Positions 52,617 to 62,108 of a stretch of 64,000 bases of DNA are shown one piece after another. The position numbers were made by a program, and so were the translations under genes. Within the stretch, counting starts at the first letter, position 1, and every line of letters starts with the position of its first letter. The notes below the pieces were generated by a model that saw nothing but the letters and a program-made list of their open reading frames with translations, had not been told where the DNA came from and did no database searches. Source of the DNA: an uncultured Erythrobacter sp. (lineage in GTDB: Bacteria; Pseudomonadota; Alphaproteobacteria; Sphingomonadales; Sphingomonadaceae); contig NZ_OY284434.1 of assembly GCF_958304185.1 (NCBI RefSeq), positions 124,001-188,000 of the forward strand. The letters run 5' to 3'.

Positions 52617-53926
52617 TGGGCCGCCGCCTTGATCCCGGTGACGACCTTCATCCCCGGCTTAAGCCCCTTGGAGGTGACCACAGTCCGCCGCCCGTCGCTG
52701 CGGCCGGTCACGACTTCGACGGCCTTCAAGGTACCATCGGCTTGCAGCACCTGCACCAGCTGGCGGCTGCCTTCGCCGATGCTGGCCTGCTGCTTGCCAT
52801 CTTCAAGCCCGATCTGCGGATTGAACACGCCGCCGGCGGCTTCCTCCTCGGTCTCCGGACGGAAACGCAGCGCTGCGTTGGGCACCAGCATCGCGCGGCC
52901 GGTGTTCTGGGTTGCGATGGTTGCGGTTGCGGTCATACCGGGGCGCAGCAGGCCATCGGGGTTTTGCACGGTAAGCCGCGCTTCATAGCTGACGACTGTT
53001 CCGCCCGTAGCTGCGGCTCCGGTGCCGCCGCTCGCCGCGGCCTGGGTCGTGCCGGTCGATGCCAGATCGACCCGTTCGACCGTCGCCGGGAACTGTCGGC
53101 CGGGATAGGCATCGACAGTAAACGTCGACTTCTGGCCCGGCCTGACCTGCCCCACATCGGCCTCGTCAATCGACACGCGCAACTGCATGGCGGACAGGTC
53201 TTCGGCGATCACAAACAAGGTCACGGTGTTGAAGCTGGCAACCACGGTCTGCCCCGGTTCCACCCGGCGGGCGAGCACGACGCCGGTGACAGGCGCCCGG
53301 ATCACCGCGCGGGTGCGGGTGGTGAGGTTGCCGTTCAGCGATGCCTGCGCCGCTTCGATATTGGCGCGTGCGGAAGCGACCGCCGCGCGGTCCCGCGCCA
53401 CGGCGGCCTCGGCCCGCTCAACCTCGATCTGCGAAGGCACGCGCCCACCTGACAGGCGGCGCACTTCCTCAAGGCGGGCAAGCTGGACCTGATCAATCTC
53501 GATCGTCGCCTGCGCCTGCGCCAGCGCGGCGCGCGCGGCATTGAGGTTGGCGCGCGATTGGGCGATCTGCTGGTCGATGATCTCGGTATTGATCACCGCG
53601 ATCACCTGCCCCTTGGTCACACGGTCGTTGACGTCGACCAGCACGCTGTCGAGCGGGCCCGTGACTTCAGCGCCGACCTCGACCTGATTGGTCGGGCGCA
53701 GGTTGCCGGTCGCGGTGACCGACAGCGACAGCGATTCCTGCGCTACCGGCGCAGTGATATAGTCAGGCTTGGGCGCTTCCCCGGTGCATTGCGCGATGCC
53801 GAGGATCAGCAGCAGTACGATCAGGCCGGGCAGCCAATACTTCATCCACCGCCGCCAGCGCGGGCGCGGCTTGGTGCCGAGGAATTCATCGACGCTTGGC
53901 TGCTCGTCCGGCTTGCTCAGATCCAT
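52613..53926 (-). CDS. MacA/HlyD-type periplasmic adaptor
   Basis: A protein of 437 residues with an N-terminal membrane anchor (WLPGLIVLLLILGIAQC), biotinyl-lipoyl-like and alpha-helical hairpin regions (SRANLNAARAALAQAQATIE) and a barrel domain. The segment QVEVGAEVTGPLDSVLVDVNDRVTKG is the HlyD signature. It links the inner-membrane ABC unit to the outer-membrane channel. The ATG at 53926 overlaps the previous stop (TGATG); a GTG three bases further upstream is an alternative start. Confidence 0.9.
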   Translation of the reverse strand: MDLSKPDEQPSVDEFLGTKPRPRWRRWMKYWLPGLIVLLLILGIAQCTGEAPKPDYITAPVAQESLSLSVTATGNLRPTNQVEVGAEVTGPLDSVLVDVNDRVTKGQVIAVINTEIIDQQIAQSRANLNAARAALAQAQATIEIDQVQLARLEEVRRLSGGRVPSQIEVERAEAAVARDRAAVASARANIEAAQASLNGNLTTRTRAVIRAPVTGVVLARRVEPGQTVVASFNTVTLFVIAEDLSAMQLRVSIDEADVGQVRPGQKSTFTVDAYPGRQFPATVERVDLASTGTTQAAASGGTGAAATGGTVVSYEARLTVQNPDGLLRPGMTATATIATQNTGRAMLVPNAALRFRPETEEEAAGGVFNPQIGLEDGKQQASIGEGSRQLVQVLQADGTLKAVEVVTGRSDGRRTVVTSKGLKPGMKVVTGIKAAAQ

Positions 53927-55383
53927 CACTTGCTGGGCTCCCTCGCCGCAATGTCTTCAAGGCCAGCGCCATCGGACACCGACCATCCCCCGCCCAGCGC
54001 GCGCGCCAAGCTGATAAAGGCGAGCGCGCGTCCGGCCTGGGCGTTGACCTCGGCGGTGCGCGTGCTCAGCAGCTGGCTTTCGGTCACCAGCAGCGTCTGA
54101 AAATCGATCAGCCCGGCCTGATACTGGCTGCGGGCAAGGATCGCGGCATTCTGCGCGCCGTCGCTGGCTTCGATAAGCGCCGTGACCCGCGTGCCGCTGG
54201 TCTCAAGATCAACGCCTGCGCTTTCGACCTCTTCGAGCGCCACGAGAATGCTCTGCCGCCATGCCGCGAGCGAGCCATCTGCAATCGCCTCGGCGCTCTC
54301 GATCTGCCCCCGCACGCGGCCGCCGTCGAAGATTAGCTGCGTGAGGCCCGCGAAGATATTGCCGGTGACGAGGTCGAACAGGCTGCCCACATCGGTGGCG
54401 CTGGTGCCAATTGTGCCGGATAACCGCACCAGCGGGTAAAGCTGCGCGCGGGCCACGCCAATTCGGTTGAGATCGGCGGCCAGCCGCGCTTCTGCACCGC
54501 TCACATCGGGGCGGCGGCGCAGCATGTCGGCCGGAGCCGACAACGCAACATCGGTCGGCGGCACAGGAACGGCGCGCGGCGCTTCGGTCAGGGCGCGATA
54601 GACGCGGCCGGGCGGTTCGCCGATCAGGGTCGAGATCGCATTCGCCACGGCCACCAGATCGCCCTCCAGCAGTGGGATACTTGCCGCAGTCTGGGCGCGC
54701 TGGGTGCGGGCCTGTTCAACGTCGAGGCTGTCGACCAATCCGGCCTGATTGCGCCAACGCGCGATCTGGAGATTGTCCTCCTGATTGGCGAGCGTCTCGC
54801 GCGCGATTGCCAGCTGCGCGGCGAGCGAGCGCGCGGTCACCACCTGACTTGCCACCTGCGCGACGATCACCCGTTCCAGATCGCCGACCGAATAGCCCGC
54901 CGATTGCAGATCATTGCGTGCGGCATCGACCGAGGCATCGAGCCGCCCGAACACATCTGCTTCCCACGCGAGATCTGCGCCAGCTGAGAACTGCACATCA
55001 TTGCTGGCAAAATCGCCAACGTCGCGGTTTGCACCGCCACTACCGGTGATTTGCGGCAAACGGGCCGCGCGGGCCTGCCGCAAGCCTGCCCGTGCCGCAC
55101 GCAGCCGGGTCACGGCCTGCGTCAAATCGAGGTTGCTGGTTTGCGCCTGCGCGACGAATTCCTCGACCAAGGGGTCGTTCAGCAGCACCCAGTAGCGATC
55201 CAGCGGAATGTCGGCCCCGGCAGGCTCGGCCAGAACCCATTGGTCGGGGATTGCCTGAGCGCTGGCCATCGCCGGCTGCGCGGCGCGGGGAATGGCGCAA
55301 CCGGACAAAGCGAGCGCGGCGAGCGACAGCGGCACAAACCCGCGCATTACGGCAGCTCGGCCCGAAGGACGATAAGCGGTCAT
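53926..55383 (-). CDS. Outer-membrane efflux channel (TolC/NodT family lipoprotein)
   Basis: A protein of 485 residues from the ATG at 55383, with a lipoprotein signal ending ALALSGC. Two OEP repeats are visible (SNLDLTQAVTRLRAARAGLR; LLRRRPDVSGAEARLAADLN, then GLTQLIFDGGRVRGQIESAE), the NodT/OprM pattern. It is the first gene of the efflux operon OMF-adaptor-ATPase-permease. The substrate (drug, lipid or peptide) is unknown. A TTG two codons upstream could also start translation. Confidence 0.9.
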   Translation of the reverse strand: MTAYRPSGRAAVMRGFVPLSLAALALSGCAIPRAAQPAMASAQAIPDQWVLAEPAGADIPLDRYWVLLNDPLVEEFVAQAQTSNLDLTQAVTRLRAARAGLRQARAARLPQITGSGGANRDVGDFASNDVQFSAGADLAWEADVFGRLDASVDAARNDLQSAGYSVGDLERVIVAQVASQVVTARSLAAQLAIARETLANQEDNLQIARWRNQAGLVDSLDVEQARTQRAQTAASIPLLEGDLVAVANAISTLIGEPPGRVYRALTEAPRAVPVPPTDVALSAPADMLRRRPDVSGAEARLAADLNRIGVARAQLYPLVRLSGTIGTSATDVGSLFDLVTGNIFAGLTQLIFDGGRVRGQIESAEAIADGSLAAWRQSILVALEEVESAGVDLETSGTRVTALIEASDGAQNAAILARSQYQAGLIDFQTLLVTESQLLSTRTAEVNAQAGRALAFISLARALGGGWSVSDGAGLEDIAAREPSK

Positions 55384-55516
55384 GCGCAATCCCGAAATTG
55401 GTGATGAACCACGACGCCCGCCCCTGTGTTGCCGCGCATATCAAAAGCCTTGTTCAGACCGTCGGACCCAGAACAAAACTTCGCCAGTGGCGGCCGTAAA
55501 ATCATTATGTTGCTAA

Positions 55517-55560
55517 CAGTCAGCCCCGATCCGCACAACGCGGTTTCGTCGGGCTGACTG
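55517..55560 (-). terminator. Terminator-like hairpin between phoH and the efflux operon
   Basis: A perfect 10-bp outer stem (CAGTCAGCCC at 55517-55526 with GGGCTGACTG at 55551-55560) encloses a smaller CCGC/GCGG hairpin. In the phoH direction it begins 36 bp after the stop codon and is followed by AT-rich DNA (TTAGCAACATAATGATTTTA). It would end phoH transcription before the efflux genes. The rest of the 206-bp gap shows no clear promoter. Confidence 0.6.
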
Positions 55561-55595
55561 CATCGCTCATCGAACAACTGCGCGCCGCAGAGCCG

Positions 55596-56633
55596 CTAGC
55601 CCTCCTCGCCGCCGCCCTCGTAAGCCTCGACGATGCGGCCCACGATCGGGTGGCGCACCACGTCGGCGGCGGTGAAGCGGATGGTGCCGAAGCCGTCGAT
55701 CCCCTCCAGCCGCTCGACTGCATCATTCAGCCCGCTCATCCGCGGCCCGCCGGGAATGTCGACCTGACGGGGATCGCCGCACACCACCATCCTGCTGTTC
55801 TGGCCAAAGCGGGTGAGGAACATCTTCATCTGTTCGCGCGTGGTGTTCTGCGCTTCGTCCAAGATGATGAAACTGTCCGCCAGCGTCCGCCCGCGCATGA
55901 AGGCGATGGGCGCGATCTCGATCTCGCCATTCGCCAACCTGCGCTCGACCTGTTCGGGCGGCATACAGTCGTTCAGCGCATCATACAGCGGCCGCAGATA
56001 GGGATCGACCTTCTCCTTCATGTCGCCGGGCAGGAAGCCGAGCTTCTCCCCCGCCTCCACCGCCGGGCGCGACAGGATCAGGCGCTGGACGCTCCCGGTG
56101 ATCAGCTGGCTGACCGCCTGCGCCACCGCGATATAGGTCTTCCCCGTCCCCGCCGGGCCAAGCGCGAAGATGATGTCATCCTTCGCCAGCGACCGCATAT
56201 ATTCGATCTGGGTCGCGGAGCGCGGCACGATCGTTTTCTTGCGCGTGCGGATCATGATCGGCGGCGCATCCATGTCGCCCGAGATGATCCCTTCCAGCGT
56301 CGGTTCAGCCGACATCGCTATCATCGACTCCACCGCGCCAGCATCCAGCGCCTCACCGCGCGCCAGCCGGTCATACATGGTCTTCAATGTCTCGCGCGCC
56401 CGGGCGACGTCATCTTCAGGGCCTTCGATCACCACCTGATGCCCGCGGGCGTGGATATAAACGCCGAGCCGGTTTTCCACCTGCACCAGATTGGCATCGA
56501 ACTGGCCGAACAACGGCCCCAATAGCGCCTGGTTCTCAAAGGTCAGATCAACGCGCGCGCGCCGCGGTTCAGGAATGCCGCGCGGATCAGGCGAGAGCGC
56601 CGGGTGTCCGGCACGGGAGGGTCGTCGGCCCAT
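55596..56633 (-). CDS. phoH: PhoH family ATPase
   Basis: A protein of 345 residues from the ATG at 56633 (GGAACCT upstream). The P-loop GPAGTGKT is at 159-166; other conserved parts are VQRLILSRPAVEAGEKLGFL, ADSFIILDEAQNTTREQMKM and MVVCGDPRQVDIPG. PhoH-like ATPases are associated with RNA metabolism and usually sit next to ybeY. A longer frame to 56807 lacks homology. Confidence 0.92.
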   Translation of the reverse strand: MGRRPSRAGHPALSPDPRGIPEPRRARVDLTFENQALLGPLFGQFDANLVQVENRLGVYIHARGHQVVIEGPEDDVARARETLKTMYDRLARGEALDAGAVESMIAMSAEPTLEGIISGDMDAPPIMIRTRKKTIVPRSATQIEYMRSLAKDDIIFALGPAGTGKTYIAVAQAVSQLITGSVQRLILSRPAVEAGEKLGFLPGDMKEKVDPYLRPLYDALNDCMPPEQVERRLANGEIEIAPIAFMRGRTLADSFIILDEAQNTTREQMKMFLTRFGQNSRMVVCGDPRQVDIPGGPRMSGLNDAVERLEGIDGFGTIRFTAADVVRHPIVGRIVEAYEGGGEEG

Positions 56634-56856
56634 AGGTTCCTTTGGCTGCGGCCAAGGGACAGTCCCTCGTCCATGAGTCGTGAGGGTAAGCGGCCCTTCG
56701 CGCAAAGCAAGCAGGCTGCGGCGAGATGGTGGTGGATAGTCATCGAAACGCCATGTGATTGCTATCGGGCCGGCCTGACGCGGTGCCTTTCGGAACGCCC
56801 GGTTCATCCGGCATTCATGGCTAAAGTGTTGATCTTTTGAAGAAGGAGTCGTCCTG

Positions 56857-57693
56857 ATGAAGCACCGCTACACGTTCTTCGCCTTGGTGGCCGCTGCCGC
56901 CTTCAGCGGCCCTGTCGCAGCACAGGAAAGCCAGGCCGAAAGCGCGGCGACAGACAGGACACCCCCGATTGCACTGGCCCCAATTGCACTGGCCAACGCG
57001 ATAGCTGGCGAACCTGCCAAACGGCGTCCGCTTGCCCGCCTCCGCTCACCGCTTTGCTTGGCCGTTGCGGCGCAGGATGAAGCCTTCGCGCGAACCGTCG
57101 CCAAGCGCATCATCGACAATGCCAAGGCTGCCGGTGTCAAAACCCGCCGCGCTGGATGCAAGCCCAATGCACTGGTCACATTCTCGGACGATGCCTTCAA
57201 CCAGATTTCCGCCTATCGCGCCGAGGGCCGGAAGGTGTTCCGGCGCATGAGCGAGCGCGAAATTGACGCCGCGCTCGCCGGGCGCGATCCGGCCTATGTG
57301 TTCCAGGCCGTCGAAGCGACCCCCCGGATCATGGAGGGTGATGCGCCGTGGCTGGACAGCGCTCAAAACTGGACAAAGGAACGCGCATACGTCCGCACGC
57401 CGGAGGATATGCTGAGCACGCTGGTGGTGATTGAGGCAGGGGCGATTGACGGTCTTAGCCCCGTGCAGATTGCAGACTACGCCAGCCTGCGCCTGCTCGC
57501 CCCGACCGGAGAGCTTGCTGCTGATGACGCGCGGGCGCCCGACACGATCCTGTCGCTGTTTGCTGCCCCGGATAAGGCCCCGAGCGAGATGACCCGCGCC
57601 GACCGCGCCTATCTCACATCGCTCTACAAACTGCCGCGCACCGCCTTTGCCGCTGAAGTGCTGGAGGAAGCCGAGCAGGTCGCGAGCCGGTAG
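56857..57693 (+). CDS. Uncharacterised exported protein, probable sphingomonad-specific family
   Basis: A protein of 278 residues with a Sec signal peptide (FFALVAAAAFSGPVAAQE). ATG at 56857 has GAAGGAG upstream. PLCLAVAAQDEAFARTVAKR and NALVTFSDDAFNQI in the first half and DGLSPVQIADYASLRLL with MTRADRAYLTSLYKL in the second resemble hypothetical proteins I associate with sphingomonads, which often occur in several copies per genome. Two cysteines (near 64 and 107) could form a disulfide. There is no known function. It lies on the opposite strand between phoH and miaB, which are normally adjacent. Confidence 0.75.
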   Translation: MKHRYTFFALVAAAAFSGPVAAQESQAESAATDRTPPIALAPIALANAIAGEPAKRRPLARLRSPLCLAVAAQDEAFARTVAKRIIDNAKAAGVKTRRAGCKPNALVTFSDDAFNQISAYRAEGRKVFRRMSEREIDAALAGRDPAYVFQAVEATPRIMEGDAPWLDSAQNWTKERAYVRTPEDMLSTLVVIEAGAIDGLSPVQIADYASLRLLAPTGELAADDARAPDTILSLFAAPDKAPSEMTRADRAYLTSLYKLPRTAFAAEVLEEAEQVASR

Positions 57694-57700
57694 CGCACTC

Positions 57701-59041
57701 TCAGGCGCGGGCGGTCACTACGCCCCTGAGCGAATTCGGCCCCGCGTCGGCGAGTGTCACTTCGACCAAATCACCAATCGCGTAGTCACCCTCAAACCAC
57801 ACCGATTGCAGCCACGGCGACTTGCCGAGCCATTGGCCGGGGTCGCGGCCCGTGCGATCAATCATGACCGAGCAGGTCTTGCCAACGCTCGCCTGATTGA
57901 AGGCATATTGGTGATGCGCGAGGCGGGCCTGCAAGCGATGGAGGCGGTCAGCCATCACGTCTGGCGCAATCTGCCCCTCCATCGTCGCAGCAGGCGTGCC
58001 GGGCCGCGGCGAGTATTTGAAGCTGAAGCACGCGGCGTAGCGGACTTCATCGACGATCCGCAGCGTGTCTTCAAACTCCGCCTCGGTCTCGCCCGGGAAG
58101 CCGACGATGAAATCGCCTGACAGAGCGATATCGGGCCGCACCGCGCGAAAGCGTTCGATGACCCTCAGATAGCTCTCCGCCGTGTGTTGGCGGTTCATCG
58201 CCTTGAGGATGCGGTCATTCCCCGCCTGCACGGGCAGGTGGAGATAGGGCATGAGCTTATCCACCTCGCCATGCGCGGCGATCAGCGCATCGTCCATGTC
58301 GTTGGGGTGGCTTGTGGTGTAGCGAATGCGCTCCAGCCCATCGATCCGGGCGAGCGCGTGGATCAGGCCTGCCAGCCCGGTGCGGCGACCCTTGTCGTCC
58401 TCGCCGCGCCACGCGTTGACGTTCTGGCCGAGCAGCGTAATCTCCTTCGCGCCCGCCTCAACCAGCTTTTGCGCCTCGGCCACGAGATGCGGGAAGGGTC
58501 GCGAGATTTCCGCACCTCGGGTATAGGGCACCACGCAATAGGTGCAGAACTTGTCGCAGCCTTCCTGCACCGTCAGGAACGCGCTGGGGCCACGCTTCTT
58601 GCGCTGCGGGAGCGCGTCGAACTTGGCGATGGCGGGCATATCGGTATCGGTCGCGCGTTTGCCCTGCACCGCTTGCCCAAGCATCTCCGGCAGGCGGTGA
58701 TAGGCCTGCGGGCCGACCACGATGCTAACCGCAGGCGCTCGGCGCATGATCTCCTCGCCCTCGGCCTGAGCAACACAGCCCGCGACCGCGATCAGCGGCT
58801 GCTTGCCGGCCTGCTTGCCTGCAAAGACCAGACGGCCAATGTCCGAATAGACCTTCTCGGCGGCTCTCTCGCGGATGTGGCAGGTGTTGAGGATGACCAG
58901 ATCAGCGTCCTCACCCTCGGGCGCGGGCGCAATGCCGCGGTCCCCCAAAAGCTCCGCCATCCGCTCGCCATCATAGACGTTCATCTGGCAGCCGAAGCTT
59001 TTGACACGGTAAGTCTTGGGAGGGCCGGAGGCAGGTTTCAT
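57701..59041 (-). CDS. miaB: tRNA-2-methylthio-N6-dimethylallyladenosine synthase MiaB
   Basis: A protein of 446 residues from the ATG at 59041. The N-terminal cluster cysteines ([10 protein letters not shown] Cys18, LNTCHIRE Cys54, VAGCVAQAE Cys89), the radical-SAM motif CDKFCTYC (162-169) and a C-terminal TRAM domain are all present. It methylthiolates i6A37 in tRNAs. The gene normally precedes phoH directly; here a + strand gene lies between, 8 bp from its stop. Confidence 0.93.
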   Translation of the reverse strand: MKPASGPPKTYRVKSFGCQMNVYDGERMAELLGDRGIAPAPEGEDADLVILNTCHIRERAAEKVYSDIGRLVFAGKQAGKQPLIAVAGCVAQAEGEEIMRRAPAVSIVVGPQAYHRLPEMLGQAVQGKRATDTDMPAIAKFDALPQRKKRGPSAFLTVQEGCDKFCTYCVVPYTRGAEISRPFPHLVAEAQKLVEAGAKEITLLGQNVNAWRGEDDKGRRTGLAGLIHALARIDGLERIRYTTSHPNDMDDALIAAHGEVDKLMPYLHLPVQAGNDRILKAMNRQHTAESYLRVIERFRAVRPDIALSGDFIVGFPGETEAEFEDTLRIVDEVRYAACFSFKYSPRPGTPAATMEGQIAPDVMADRLHRLQARLAHHQYAFNQASVGKTCSVMIDRTGRDPGQWLGKSPWLQSVWFEGDYAIGDLVEVTLADAGPNSLRGVVTARA

Positions 59042-59099
59042 CAGGCCCGCGCCCTTAGCGCCGATGGCCCGAGCGTTCAATCGCCGCTGCGCCCGGCGG

Positions 59100-60029
59100 T
59101 TACTTGCGCTTGCCCTCGGGCTCGCGCAGGCTGTTGTGGACGCAGGGCTCTTCCGGCTTGGTGCCCGGCCCGGGGTGCGGCTTGTCCTCCGGCCCGCACT
59201 CCACGAAAGGTTTGGTGATGCCGTTGGCCTTCATCACCTCAAAGGCGTCGCGGCTGCCATAGGCCGCGATCCAGGTGATGCAATCGGCCAGTGGACGCAC
59301 CTTATGCTTGGTGATGCTGCCCTTGCGCGGCTCGCAATTGATGGTGAACACATTGGCCGCAGGCGGCTCACTGCTGCGAGCAAATCGCCGCAGGATCTCG
59401 CCGCGCTCGTTGAAGACGGTTCGCCGCAGGGCATTGGCCCGCACTTCGTCGCGGTAGAAGGGCGAGGTGTTGAACAGGAAGGCGCGCACTTCTGGATGCG
59501 CGTTAGACACCTCTGTCGCCAGCGCCCCGCCCAATGAATGGCCGACCACCACCCACGGGAGATCATTGCCCATACGCTCGCGTTCGGCATCGAAATAGCG
59601 CAGCGCCAGTTCGATCTGGTCATTGCGCAATGTGCCGAAGAAGATGTCGGAGAGGCCTTTGAAATCGGTGCCTCGGAAGGCGAGCACCCGCGCAACGGGC
59701 CGACGGGCCGCATCGCTGCCCGAACCCGGCGCATACTGGTTGAACAGCTCGTAACTGAAGCCCTTCCCCGCATCCTCGGGCGCAATCGACATATGCTCGA
59801 CCCGTTGGAGCACCCGGCCAGGCTTGGCGAAAAGGTCATCGTCGCCGGTATAGGCGTTGGTCGAGGCGACCACATAGGGCCACGCCTCGACCGCAGCGTC
59901 CCGCACAAAGCCGCACCACCCGCCAGGCTCAAGCTGGCAGGGCGAGCGCGACTGTGTGATGTCGGGCACAGTGGCGCAGGCTCCCAGCAGCAGTGCGCAC
60001 ACGGCCACTGCCCCCGAACGAATTTTCAC
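59100..60029 (-). CDS. Lipoprotein with lipase/alpha-beta hydrolase fold
   Basis: A protein of 309 residues from the GTG at 60029 (preceded by GAGGGGCCCAGGGG). A lipoprotein signal ends in LLLGAC. The nucleophile elbow GHSLGGAL and [16 protein letters not shown] match the class 3 lipase-like fold; the catalytic Asp/His are not certain. It lies 22 bp downstream of a cyclophilin gene and probably shares its transcript. The substrate is unknown. Confidence 0.75.
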   Translation of the reverse strand: MKIRSGAVAVCALLLGACATVPDITQSRSPCQLEPGGWCGFVRDAAVEAWPYVVASTNAYTGDDDLFAKPGRVLQRVEHMSIAPEDAGKGFSYELFNQYAPGSGSDAARRPVARVLAFRGTDFKGLSDIFFGTLRNDQIELALRYFDAERERMGNDLPWVVVGHSLGGALATEVSNAHPEVRAFLFNTSPFYRDEVRANALRRTVFNERGEILRRFARSSEPPAANVFTINCEPRKGSITKHKVRPLADCITWIAAYGSRDAFEVMKANGITKPFVECGPEDKPHPGPGTKPEEPCVHNSLREPEGKRK

Positions 60030-60051
60030 CCCCTGGGCCCCTCGGTCCCCC

Positions 60052-60525
60052 TCAGGCCACCGTCGCCTTGACGATCTTGCCGGGGCTGCGCGGCGGTTCG
60101 CCCTTGGGCAGGGCGTGGACGTGTTCCATGCCGCTCGTGACCTGGCCCCACACGGTGTACTGCTTGTCGAGGAAGCGCGCATCATCAAGGCAGATGAAGA
60201 ACTGCGAATTGGCGCTGTTCGGGTTCTGCGAACGGGCCATCGAGCACACGCCTTCGACGTGGGGTTCGGCGTTGAATTCGGCCGCGAGGTCAGGCTTGTC
60301 GCTGCCGCCCATGCCGGTGCCGGTCGGGTCGCCGCCCTGTGCCATGAAACCGTTGATGACGCGGTGGAAGATCACGCCGTCATAAAAGCCTTCGCTCGCC
60401 AGTTCGGTGATGCGCGCGACATGGCCGGGGGCGAGATCAGGGCGCAGCTTGATCACGACGTCGCGGGGTTCGCCCCCATCCGTTTCGGCGCCGGTGTCGA
60501 GGGTGAAGGTGAGGGTATCAGCCAT
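60052..60525 (-). CDS. Cyclophilin-type peptidylprolyl isomerase
   Basis: A protein of 157 residues. Active-site blocks FHRVINGFMAQGGDPTGTG, GVCSMARSQNPNSANSQFFI and VWGQVTSGMEHV are typical. It has no signal peptide, so it is probably cytoplasmic. It is divergent from mgtE and followed by the lipase-like gene. Confidence 0.93.
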   Translation of the reverse strand: MADTLTFTLDTGAETDGGEPRDVVIKLRPDLAPGHVARITELASEGFYDGVIFHRVINGFMAQGGDPTGTGMGGSDKPDLAAEFNAEPHVEGVCSMARSQNPNSANSQFFICLDDARFLDKQYTVWGQVTSGMEHVHALPKGEPPRSPGKIVKATVA

Positions 60526-60629
60526 TAGTCTGTCTCCGAGTAAGAATTTGGGCGGTTCTATAGCGGTCGTGGCGAGCCTGTCACCCTCCCCGCTTGCTTT
60601 TCATAGGTCGCTCCGTAAACGCCTCTGAC

Positions 60630-62078
60630 ATGGCCGAAGATCGCATCCACGACGACGACCTTGCCCTCGCCGATCACGGTGAGGGCGAAGTGCGTCCGGA
60701 TGACCGGGTCAATGATGAACGCCATGACCAGGAAAACCGGCTCAAGCCCTCTTTCGTCAGCGCGGTTCACGATGCGCTGGCCGCGCGCGACAAGGGCGCG
60801 GTTTACGATCTGGTCGAGCCGCTCCACGCCGCCGACATCGCCGACCTGATCGAACTGCTGGAACCACGCGAACGCGCGCAGCTTGCCTCCGCGATCAGCG
60901 ATCTGATGACCGGCGATGTGGTCGCGGAACTCAACGATTATGTCCGCGAAGACCTGATGGACACGCTGTCCGCGCAGGCCGTCGCAGTGATCGCCGAACA
61001 GCTCGACACCGACGATGCGGTGCAGCTGATCGAGGATCTCGACGAAGCCGATCAGCGCGCGGTCATGGCCGAGCTGGAGCCGGAAACCCGCGCGGCGGTC
61101 TCCAGTGCGCTCGCCTATCCTGAAGAGACCGCCGGCCGGTTGATGAGCCGTAACTTCGTTGCGGTCCCAGAACATATGAGCGTCGGCGATCTCATCGATT
61201 ACCTGCGCGAAAACGGCGATATTGAGCATGACTTCTTCGAAGTTTTCGTGATCGACGAAAGGCACCATCCGGTCGGCACCTGCGCGCTGAACTGGATCCT
61301 CACGACGCCGCGCTCTGTGCGCCTGACTGACCTGATGAAGCGTGACCAGACTCTGATCCCGGTGACGATGGATCAGGAAGAAGCCGCGCTGATGTTCCAG
61401 AAATACGCCCTGATTTCGGCCGCCGTGGTGGATGAAAACGGGCGGCTGGTCGGCCAGATGACGGTCGATGACATCGTCCACATTATCTCCGAAGAAGCGG
61501 GCGAGGATGCGCTGCTGCTGTCCGGCGCGGGCGATGGCGACATCAACGAGCCGATCCGCGAAGCCTATACCGCCCGCGTGCGGTGGCTGATCGCGAACCT
61601 CGGCACCGCCGTAATCGCCTCCTCGATCATCGCACTGTTCGGCGCGGCGATCGAACAGCTGGTGGCGCTCGCGATCCTCATGCCGATTGTCGCCAGCATC
61701 GGTGGCAATGCGGGCACCCAGACGATGGCCGTGGCTGTGCGCGCGATTGCGACCAATCAGCTCACCCGGTCAAACACGAAGCGCATCCTGTGGCGCGAAT
61801 TTCGCGTCGCACTGCTCAATGGCGGGACGATTGCAATGCTGATCGGGGCGGCGACCGGCATCCTGTTCACTCCGATGATGGGTCTGGTGATCGGCATGGC
61901 GATGATCATCAACATCGCAATTGCCGGCATTGCGGGCGTGGCCGTGCCGGTGATTTTCGAACGGCTGGATCAAGACCCGGCGGTCGCCTCCAGCGTGTTT
62001 GTCACCATGATCACCGATTCGATGGGCTTCTTCGCCTTCTTAGGTTTGGCAGTGGCGATGGGTCTGGCCACGTTCTAA
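60630..62078 (+). CDS. mgtE: Magnesium transporter MgtE
   Basis: A protein of 482 residues from the ATG at 60630 (an upstream TTG at 60594 would add 12 residues). The N-domain (VEPLHAADIADLIELLEPRE, LDTDDAVQLIEDLDEADQRA), two CBS domains and five C-terminal helices (VASIGGNAGTQTMAVAVRAI, the ion-pore helix) are all present. It is a Mg2+-gated channel in the inner membrane. Confidence 0.95.
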   Translation: MAEDRIHDDDLALADHGEGEVRPDDRVNDERHDQENRLKPSFVSAVHDALAARDKGAVYDLVEPLHAADIADLIELLEPRERAQLASAISDLMTGDVVAELNDYVREDLMDTLSAQAVAVIAEQLDTDDAVQLIEDLDEADQRAVMAELEPETRAAVSSALAYPEETAGRLMSRNFVAVPEHMSVGDLIDYLRENGDIEHDFFEVFVIDERHHPVGTCALNWILTTPRSVRLTDLMKRDQTLIPVTMDQEEAALMFQKYALISAAVVDENGRLVGQMTVDDIVHIISEEAGEDALLLSGAGDGDINEPIREAYTARVRWLIANLGTAVIASSIIALFGAAIEQLVALAILMPIVASIGGNAGTQTMAVAVRAIATNQLTRSNTKRILWREFRVALLNGGTIAMLIGAATGILFTPMMGLVIGMAMIINIAIAGIAGVAVPVIFERLDQDPAVASSVFVTMITDSMGFFAFLGLAVAMGLATF

Positions 62079-62108
62079 CTCTCTTCCAAACAATAATGGG
62101 AGAGAGTG

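Noticed and set aside
56818-56841. Seven-codon frame (MAKVLIF) just before the hypothetical gene at 56857
   Set aside because: It has no ribosome-binding site and does not overlap the next gene; probably chance.
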